From assembly GCF_900497695.1 (NCBI RefSeq), contig NZ_UIDD01000007.1, forward strand, positions 496,001 through 560,000: DNA of 64,000 nt. The letters are read 5' to 3'. The stretch is from Pseudomonas wadenswilerensis (GTDB lineage: Bacteria; Pseudomonadota; Gammaproteobacteria; Pseudomonadales; Pseudomonadaceae). Every line of letters begins with the position of its first letter. Position 1 is the stretch's first letter. Under the pieces are notes generated by a model, which saw nothing but the letters and a program-made list of their open reading frames with translations, searched no databases and was not told the origin of the DNA. Position numbers and translations under genes: made by a program. Below are positions 52,974 to 60,700 of this stretch, in pieces.

Positions 52974-54505
52974 GGCGACCTCGTCTCAAGGACACTCTGG
53001 TAGGCGGCGACCGGGTAGAACACCGGGCCGGGCATTTCAACCGTTACCACATGGGCCCCGTTAAGGCCCTGGCGCCGGCCCGGGCCAAAGCCCAGGGCCG
53101 GGGTCAGGCCGGTCTGCACGTCGTGCAGGCCTTCCAAAGCCTGGGTGAGTTTCTCGCGGCTGGCATCGCGCCCGGCGCGCTTGAGCGCTTCTTCCAGCAG
53201 TTGCATGGCGCACCAGGTGCTGACCTGCAACAAGCCCTGGCGGCCATCCAGGCCCTGGCGCTGGCGCATGGCGGTGAGCGCCGCGCGGCCTTGCGCTGTC
53301 CAGTCGCCGGGAATAAACGGATAGGCGAGAAACACGCGCCGCGACCAGGCTGGCGGCACCAGCAGCAGCTCACTGGCGACCTGGTTTGAAGACGCGAACA
53401 GGTAAGGCGTGCGCCCCGCCTGTTGCAGGGCTTCGGTCAACCGGCTGAAGCCCGAAGCCTTGCCCAGGTAAAACAGCGCCTGCGCCGCCGGTGCCTGCTG
53501 CTCGAATGGCTCGGCGCTGACGTTGCGCCAGCCACGCTCAAGCAATGCCTGACGCAGGTTGGCCGCCAGGGCGGCAAAACTTGCGTCGGCATATACGATG
53601 TTGACCTCGGCCCCCTGCAACGACAGGCTGCCCTGGGCGTAGTCGGCCAGGCTCAGCAGTTGTTCGCGCAAACCGGGCAACGGGTCGAACACCTGGCGGC
53701 TGCTGGCCAACTGCGGCGCTGCGCCGATCAAGGGCAGGCGCGCCTGTTCCAGGCGGGAGACCAGCGTGGCCTCCAGCCCCGGCGCCATGGGCGCGATCAA
53801 AGCAAACACCCGCTCCTGCCCGATCAGTTGCCCCAGCGCCTGCTCGGCACTGGCCTGATCGGGGCCGGGATCGAGGTTGATCAACTGCAAGGCGCGACCA
53901 TGAATACCGCCCTGGCGGTTGATCTGGGCGATGCGGTCATTCAATACCGCCGCCACCACCCGCGCCGGCTCCGCCAGGGCGCCGCGGGTCGGCAGCAAGG
54001 TGCCCAGGCGCAGGGTCTGCTCCTCAAGCCCCGGGTCGCGGTCATCGGCCAGGCGCTTGAGGTAGGCGCTGAGGTTGCGCTGGTCGGCCATGCTCAGGAC
54101 GAAGCGCGGCATCGCCGGGTCGAGGCGGTTACCGGCAGGGTCGCGGCCCTCCTGGATGGCCCGGGCAAGGCTGGCCTGGGAATAGGCCGGATAGCTGCGC
54201 CCGTTGGCCTGCCGCGCGCCCTGCCCGCCGGCCAGGCGCTGCCAGTTCAGCGACGGCGGGCGTACCCCGCCCTCGGCCCGGCCGAGGCCATCGTTGCCGT
54301 GACAACTGGCACAGGGCACGACACTGGCCGGCACCCGCATGTCGGCGGCGCCGACCCGTGCCGAGACCTGGGCATCGCTGCTCGACAGGCCTTCGCGGTA
54401 CAGGCGCTTGCCGGCCTGCTCCTGCGGGTTGAGAGCGAGGGCGCTGGCCAGCGGGCTGACCAGCAGCACGCTCAACAGCAGACCGGTGCGCAGGCGCGCG
54501 GACAT
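52970..54505 (-). CDS. Fusion of cytochrome c and Leu/Ile/Val-type periplasmic binding protein
   Basis: A 511-residue exported protein (signal MSARLRTGLLLSVLLVSPLASALAL). Residues about 28-155 form a class I cytochrome c domain with CASCH heme motif near residue 65 and MPRF as possible axial Met. Residues about 165-500 resemble an ABC Peripla_BP_6 receptor fold (LRLGTLLPTRGALAEPARVVAAVLNDRIAQINRQGGIHGRALQLI). This fusion would put a redox centre beside a ligand-binding fold. It lies between a SCO gene and the SurA-like gene; a heme-c gene (mofC) was described in the mof operon. Confidence 0.87.
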   Translation of the reverse strand: MSARLRTGLLLSVLLVSPLASALALNPQEQAGKRLYREGLSSSDAQVSARVGAADMRVPASVVPCASCHGNDGLGRAEGGVRPPSLNWQRLAGGQGARQANGRSYPAYSQASLARAIQEGRDPAGNRLDPAMPRFVLSMADQRNLSAYLKRLADDRDPGLEEQTLRLGTLLPTRGALAEPARVVAAVLNDRIAQINRQGGIHGRALQLINLDPGPDQASAEQALGQLIGQERVFALIAPMAPGLEATLVSRLEQARLPLIGAAPQLASSRQVFDPLPGLREQLLSLADYAQGSLSLQGAEVNIVYADASFAALAANLRQALLERGWRNVSAEPFEQQAPAAQALFYLGKASGFSRLTEALQQAGRTPYLFASSNQVASELLLVPPAWSRRVFLAYPFIPGDWTAQGRAALTAMRQRQGLDGRQGLLQVSTWCAMQLLEEALKRAGRDASREKLTQALEGLHDVQTGLTPALGFGPGRRQGLNGAHVVTVEMPGPVFYPVAAYQSVLETRSP

Positions 54506-54508
54506 GAC

Positions 54509-55153
54509 TCAGCGCCCCGCCAAAGGTTGCGACAGCAACTGCAGGCGCTGGGCGATGGCTGGCGCCGGCGCGTCAGGGCGGATCTTGCTCCAGCGCTTGT
54601 TGGCCACGTCGCCGGCAATCAACTGGGTCGAGTGCTGCTCGGGGCTGGGAATCAGGTGGCCCAGGCGTGCCAGCACCCGATCCATCTGCGCTTTGTCGCC
54701 GGTGAGGAACAGCCAGTTGGGGCCATCTACTCCCTGTTTTTCGGCGAAGGCCTTGAGCACCGCCGGGGTGTCGTTCTGCGGGTCGCTGCTCAACGAAATG
54801 AACGTGACCTTGCTGGCCGCCTCCTCGCCCAGGGCTTCGCGCACTTCACGCAACTTGCGGGTGATCAGCGGGCAGGCATCGTTGCAGTGGGTGAAGATCA
54901 CATTGAGCAGCACCACCCGGTCTTTCAGGACATCTTCGTAGAAGCGCAGGCTGCGGCCGTTCTGGTCCTGCAGCACGGTGTCGGTGAAGTAGCTGCGGGC
55001 GTCGCGGGTACCGCCCTCGGTGGTTACCGGGGTGGCGCTCGGGGTCGGCGAAGCGTGGCCCTCATGGGCCAGGGCCACGGAGCTGAGGATCCACAGGCAC
55101 AGCGCCAGGGCCAACCAGTCGGTGCTGCGCATGCCACGGCTGGCGGCGCTCAT
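54509..55153 (-). CDS. SCO1/SenC-type copper chaperone, second copy
   Basis: A 214-residue protein with an N-terminal signal or anchor (STDWLALALCLWILSSVALAHEG) and thioredoxin fold. The CxxxC copper site is FTHCNDACPLITRK near residue 90. Downstream, GPNWLFLTGDKAQMDRVL and the distal His in SPEQHSTQLIAGD fit the family. It would deliver copper to the multicopper oxidase. Coupled to the first SCO gene by a four-base overlap. Confidence 0.92.
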   Translation of the reverse strand: MSAASRGMRSTDWLALALCLWILSSVALAHEGHASPTPSATPVTTEGGTRDARSYFTDTVLQDQNGRSLRFYEDVLKDRVVLLNVIFTHCNDACPLITRKLREVREALGEEAASKVTFISLSSDPQNDTPAVLKAFAEKQGVDGPNWLFLTGDKAQMDRVLARLGHLIPSPEQHSTQLIAGDVANKRWSKIRPDAPAPAIAQRLQLLSQPLAGR

Positions 55154-55797
55154 GGTTGCACCTCCTGGGCAATGGCGGTGTGTTTGGCATGCACCCGGCG
55201 AGCGCTGAGGCGGTCGATCTCGCTAATCAGCAGTTGCGGGTCGGTGAAGCCGTAGAAACGGGTCCAGTGGCCGCTGTGGCCATCGCCGACGAGGATCAAC
55301 GGCGGGTGCTGGCCCAGGTCGGCACTGAAGCTGAGCAGGCCCTTGAGGGTTTCGTTGATCGCATACGGGGTGCCGGTCAGCCAGCTCCAGCCCGGCCCGT
55401 TCTGGAAGATCTGTGCGTAGCCGAGCAAGCGTTTGGGATCATCGCGCTGCGGGTCAACGCTGATCGACACCAGTTGCACCTCGGTGCCGACCCGGCCACC
55501 CAGCTGCTTCTGCACCTTGGCCATGATCGACGAGACCACCGGGCACACCGTGGTGCAGCTGGTGTAGATAAAGCCCATGACCACCAGGTGATCGGCTACC
55601 AGGTCCTGTTCCAGGCGCACCGGCATGCCGTTCTGATCGAGCAGCGAGACATCGGCAAAGCGCACCGAGGTCTTTTCCTGATGGGCGGCGGGCGCCCCGT
55701 GGGCACTGTGGTCGACACCGTTATGGGCCTGGGCGAGGCCGCAGCTGGCGGCGAGCAGGCAGAGGCTGAACAGTCTGCAGCGATCGAGCAGTTTCAT
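55150..55797 (-). CDS. SCO1/SenC-type copper chaperone, first copy
   Basis: A 215-residue exported protein (signal to about residue 24), then a His-rich start (HNGVDHSAHGAPAAH). The thioredoxin fold has the CxxxC site in YTSCTTVCPVVSSIMAKVQ near residue 82 and the ligand His in LGQHPPLILVGDG. The neighbours are a second SCO and a beta-propeller, each overlapping by four bases. Two different copper chaperones suggest separate copper sites or a relay. Confidence 0.93.
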   Translation of the reverse strand: MKLLDRCRLFSLCLLAASCGLAQAHNGVDHSAHGAPAAHQEKTSVRFADVSLLDQNGMPVRLEQDLVADHLVVMGFIYTSCTTVCPVVSSIMAKVQKQLGGRVGTEVQLVSISVDPQRDDPKRLLGYAQIFQNGPGWSWLTGTPYAINETLKGLLSFSADLGQHPPLILVGDGHSGHWTRFYGFTDPQLLISEIDRLSARRVHAKHTAIAQEVQP

Positions 55798-57773
55798 TGC
55801 ACACTCCTTGGTCCGGCGTCGGATGCTTGCTGTGCGCCAGCGGGCAGTACCCGCAAGCTGGTGTAGTTGTTCTCGGCAAAGCGCTTGCCCAGCGAGGGCG
55901 CCTGCACATGCAGGTACCAGGCGCCCGCTTCCAGTTGCTCCAGGGGCGCCTCGTAGATGCCCTCGCCCACTTCCCTGACCACGCTGGTGCGGGCCCGCGA
56001 GGTGGGTGCGAGGAAGTAGCGCAGGCTCAGGTCCTTGATTCCGGTACGCGGCGTGCCGTTGCCCTCGCTGATGCGAAAGCGCGCGACAACGGGCCGGCCC
56101 TGGTCCACCACCGAGGCGCCGATGAGGAATTCCACCTGCGGCGTCTGCCGGTGCGGTGCGCTGCTGGAGGCCGCCACTTCAGTGCTGAAGCAGTGGATGA
56201 TCTGTGGCTGGTTGAGCAGGAAGGCGACATCGAAGGTACCGGCGGCCGGCAGCTTGACCGTCGAGCTGTACACCCCCGGCGCCACCTCGCGCAGGCTGCG
56301 GTCGATGACCAGCGCGGCGCGGGCGCTGTGGCCACGGTTGGCGTAGCCGGACATCGGCGCGTTCATGCCTTCGGCGTAGAAGTAGGTGGTGTTGTCCACC
56401 GGGTTGACCACGAACACCGAGTTCTCGTCACGGGCCACGGTCAGGCCCTGGGCCAGCGGCAGGTCACCGGCCCGGCGCGGCGCCGCAGGCCCGGCTTCAA
56501 AGCCCTGGACGATCGGCTGGCGGCCTTCGCCCAGGCTGCCGAGGTTGATCATGCTGACCTTGGGCGACGCCAGGCCACGGATGTAGGCGTAGGCCTGGGT
56601 GAAGGTCAGCTGGTAGGGTTCGGCGGCCACCGGCAGGCTGTGGATCAACCGGTCGGTACTGGCGTCGATGACCATGGCCTGGCTTTCCAGGGTGTTGAGG
56701 ACGATGCCGAAGCGCCCGTCATTGCTGAAGCGCATCGGCCCCAGGCCCTGCTGGCCTGCGATCAGGTGACGCTGGGTGTGGCTGCGGGCATCGATGACGC
56801 TGATGCTGCCGTCACGCCCATCGGCCACATACACCGCCTGGGACAGCGGCGAATAAGCCACCGACAAGGGGTGCGAGCCCACCTTGAGGGTTTTCACCAG
56901 GCGCATCTCGCTGGCGTCGATCACGCTCAGGGTGGCGCTGTCGCGGTTGCTGACAAAGGCGTAGCGCGAGTCGGCGCTGAAGGCGATTTCATGGTGGCCG
57001 GCGCCCGTGGCGAAAAACTTCAAGGTCGTGCGGCTGGGCACATCGATGACCGTCACCCCGCTGTTCTCAGGATCGCTGGCGTTGTTGCCGACCCACAGCA
57101 GGCGCTGGTCGGGCTGCATGGCCAGGCGCAGCGGTTGCTTGCCGGCCGGCAGGTTGGCGACGCGCTGGAAGGTCTCGGTGTCGATCAGCGCCACTTCACC
57201 GCGCTCGGGGATAGACACGTAGACCTGCTTGTCATCCTTGCTCGCCACCCAGTCCATCGGCGTGCCTGGCAGCTCGATGCGCGCCAGGGTGCTGGTGACG
57301 CCGCCCACCGACACCGACGGGTCGATCACGGTGAGGCTGGCATCCTTGTTCAGCACCAGCAGGAAGTAGCTGTTGAGGTCCAGCAACGGCCGCGCGCCGA
57401 TGCTGCTTTTGAGGAACAGCGCCACCCGCGCCTTGCAGCTGTTGCTGCGGTCCTTGGCGGCATCCCCGGTCAGCGCCGGGTCCAGCCAGGCGCCGGGGGA
57501 AAGCCCCGACAATGGCTGACCGCTGTTCTGCTCGGTGATGGTGAAGCGCACATTGGCGAAGCTGCCTTCGGTCAGCGTCCCGCCCGAGCCCAACGGCCGC
57601 GCCTCGAACTCGACGGTGACACCGTCGCGGCTGAGGCTATGCAAGCCCTGCGGGTCACTCTCGGCCAGCTCGCTGCGCGGGTCGCACCACAGGCTTTCGT
57701 AACTCACCCCCAGGCCCATCAGGGTCAGGCCCGCCAGCAGGCCCAGGTACAGCGGTCGATTCTTCTTGGTCAT
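55794..57773 (-). CDS. YVTN-type beta-propeller protein
   Basis: A 659-residue protein with an N-terminal signal anchor (YLGLLAGLTLMGLGVSY). Residues about 115-450 carry repeated YVTN-like blades (VASKDDKQVYVSIPERGEVALIDTETFQRVANLPAGKQP, AFSADSRYAFVSNRDSATLSVIDASEMRLVKTLKVGSHPLS, VAYSPLSQAVYVADGRDGSISVID). The C-terminal part has Ig-like sequences. The start at 57773 follows GGGGAAGGG. It is coupled to the oxidase and first SCO gene. It may scaffold the oxidase or bind its product; no catalytic motif is visible. Confidence 0.88.
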   Translation of the reverse strand: MTKKNRPLYLGLLAGLTLMGLGVSYESLWCDPRSELAESDPQGLHSLSRDGVTVEFEARPLGSGGTLTEGSFANVRFTITEQNSGQPLSGLSPGAWLDPALTGDAAKDRSNSCKARVALFLKSSIGARPLLDLNSYFLLVLNKDASLTVIDPSVSVGGVTSTLARIELPGTPMDWVASKDDKQVYVSIPERGEVALIDTETFQRVANLPAGKQPLRLAMQPDQRLLWVGNNASDPENSGVTVIDVPSRTTLKFFATGAGHHEIAFSADSRYAFVSNRDSATLSVIDASEMRLVKTLKVGSHPLSVAYSPLSQAVYVADGRDGSISVIDARSHTQRHLIAGQQGLGPMRFSNDGRFGIVLNTLESQAMVIDASTDRLIHSLPVAAEPYQLTFTQAYAYIRGLASPKVSMINLGSLGEGRQPIVQGFEAGPAAPRRAGDLPLAQGLTVARDENSVFVVNPVDNTTYFYAEGMNAPMSGYANRGHSARAALVIDRSLREVAPGVYSSTVKLPAAGTFDVAFLLNQPQIIHCFSTEVAASSSAPHRQTPQVEFLIGASVVDQGRPVVARFRISEGNGTPRTGIKDLSLRYFLAPTSRARTSVVREVGEGIYEAPLEQLEAGAWYLHVQAPSLGKRFAENNYTSLRVLPAGAQQASDAGPRSVQ

Positions 57774-57788
57774 GACCCTTCCCCTCAC

Positions 57789-60700
57789 TCACTGTGCTGG
57801 CGGCGTGGCCGGTGGTGTTTCGTTGGTCACCCGCAGGATCCCCCACAAGCCGGACACGTTGCCGTAGGCGGCGTAGTCGCGGAACAGGTAGTCGCCCGGC
57901 ACCGCGTTGCTGCCGCCGGCGCTGGGCAGCATGAAGCTGAAGTGCGCGGCCGGCAGCACGCTCTCCTGGGCGCCGATGTACATGGCCTGCGGGTTGTAGC
58001 CAAAGCGCACCGAACCGATACCCGGCAGGTACATCGGGTAGCCGCCCGGGTCGGCCTTCTCCGGCTGGTAGGCATGCAGCGGCCACAGGTGCCCGTCGAG
58101 CTGGTAGGTGATGCCGCGGCTGCCGCCGGTGGGCATCAGCACATGGTTGCGCAACGGCTGGCCAGGCTTGGCCCAGAGCACCGGGGTTTGTGGGTCGCCG
58201 CCGACCAGGGCATTGCTGTAGGCCATGTGGGCGTTGGGCACGTCGGCCCAGCCATTGCCATCGGCATGGCCGAACGGCGCATCCGGGGCCAGGCCGAAGC
58301 GGAACCACAACGGCTCGGTCTTGTAGTTGATGGCCATGTTCGAGTTGTCCTTCGGATCACCCGGCACGCCGTTGCCTTCAGTGGCAATGCCTTCCACCGG
58401 CCGGCCATCGGCCCAGCGCATGTTCAGCGAGCGCTGCCACAGCGTGGCGAAGTCGCGGTAGGCGGTTTGCCCCGGTACCTGCACCGTGGCCGAGGCCCGG
58501 CTTGCCGTGTCTTCGCTCCAGGTGGCGTTGAGCGGCAGGATGCTCATGGCGCCGATCAGGCCCTTCTGCCCCTGCTTGATGACATCGGCCGGGGTGATGT
58601 TCAGGCCGCCGAACTCGATGGCGGTGGTGTTGATGTTGTCCACCGCGCGGCCCATCTGCAGCACCGGCTTGCCTTCGCGCTCCAGATGCCCGGCGTAGTA
58701 CTGGTAGACCTTGTTCGGGTACGCGCCGCTGTTGCCTGCGCGGGGCGGCACGGTCTGTACCGGGTTCTGGCCGACGTTGGCGCCGTCCGACTTGGTGATG
58801 TCGTAGGCCAGCAATTGGGTATGCAGGCCGACATGGCTGGAAGGACGCATCAGGTTGTTGTTGAAGGCGGTGGAGCCTTCACTGCCATTGCGGTCGCGCT
58901 TGACCACGTTCTGCATCACGGCGGTGCTGGCCAGGTCCGGCATGACCAGCGGCAGGCGGTTCTCCAGGGTGACCTTCAGGCACTCGCCGGCAGCGGCGCG
59001 CAGCACCAGCGGTTCCACCGGCACACCGGGCTTGAGTTTGCCGGTGCCGGGGTCGAGGTCGGCCTTGCGCACATAGAGGATCGCGGTCGGGTCATGCAGT
59101 GGCCCGCTATGGCCGCCGATGGTGAAGGTCTCGCCATCTTCCGGGTCGGTCACCGTCACCTGCGGGATGCTGGTACGCCGGCTGTTGTACACCAGGGTAC
59201 CGCCGTTGGCCTTGAGCGGGCCGCCGACATGCTGGCCGACACCGGCCGGGTCGTTGATGCTCACACCCAACGCGTTGCCGAGGATGTCGTTGGCCAGGGC
59301 GGCGACGATTTCATAGCTGCGCTGCACCGTCGGCCGGGTGCCGATGCCGTTGCTGTTGGCGGTAAAGCGTGGGCAGATCCCGTCAAACGCCACGGTGTTG
59401 CGCGCCGCCATCGGCAGCGGGTTGTTGGGCAAGGCAAACAGGTCGTTGCGGCTGCTGGTGTAGTTGCGCATTACCCCCCAGATACCGTTCCAGTAGCCTT
59501 CGTGGGCGGCATCGAGCGAGTACAGGTAATCGCCGTTGGGCGCAGACGCGCTGGAGATCATCGACACCGGCGCCATGAAGCCCAGCTGTTCGGAAATGCC
59601 CACCATCTGCGAGGCTTTCCAGCCGGAGTTCGAGCTGTTGCCGAAGCCCGAGCCGTTCTGCAGCCACTTGACGCCGTGCAGGGTCACGTTGTGCTCTTCT
59701 TCATGGCCACCGGCATGCATGCGCAGGCGCACGTTGTCACCGGAGTAAGTGCGCAGCATCGGCGTGAACGGGTCGCCCGGCTCTGCCCCGGCGGTATTGA
59801 TGTGCGGCGGGAACCGCGTGGTGCCACCGGTCGGGCCGACCGCCGAGGTAATCGCCGCCGGCGACAGGTTCATCGCCGGGATGGCGCGGTCGGTGCGACT
59901 TTGCATGGCGTAGGCCAGGTCACCGGCCAGGCCATCGGCCTGCATGCCGCGCTTGCCGTCCGGGGCCACCTTGTTGGGGTCGTAGACGCGCAGGGCCAGC
60001 GGTTCGTTGCGGTAGTTGACGACGAACATGCCTGGATCGTCCACCGAGATAGCCTGCGGGCACGGCCGGCTCGGGCAGCCCGGGTTCAGGCCGCCGCGCG
60101 ATTCGACCACCGACTCCAGCAGGTTCGAGGCCTTCTGCCGTACCGGCGGGTTGATCGCATAGCGGAAGCTGTCGGCACTGGCCGGGTACGCCTGGGCATT
60201 GGGGATGCCATTCGGGCCTGCACCGACATACACCCCGGCTTCATAGGCGTGCTGGAAGTCGCTGTACTCAAGGAAGAACTCGCGGTAGCTGTCGTTGCGT
60301 CCGTCACCGTCGAGGTCGCCGGTTTTCACCACCGCCTGCCAGGACGTCGGCCCGCCGTCTTCGCGCAGGGCGCTGTTGTACAGCAGCTCGCCGGTTTCGG
60401 CGTGGTACCAGGTGGAACCGGCCGGCTCCGCCAGTACGGTGGCGTACAGGCCCAGTTGCTGGTGGGTCGATGGGCCGAGGTGGTCGTGGGTGAAGATGGT
60501 GCCCAGGCCACGGTCGACGTTATGCACGTTGACCACCGGGTCGACGAACCAGCGCTGCATGGCGGTACGTGCGCCCAGCCAGTCGGCGCGCCCGTAGCGG
60601 CCGAAGAACGGGTGAGCCTTGGCCACCGGGCACTCGGCCGTGCCTTCGCGGGGGTCGCCGGCGCGGCATTGATTGAACTCGCGAATCGCATGAATGCGCT

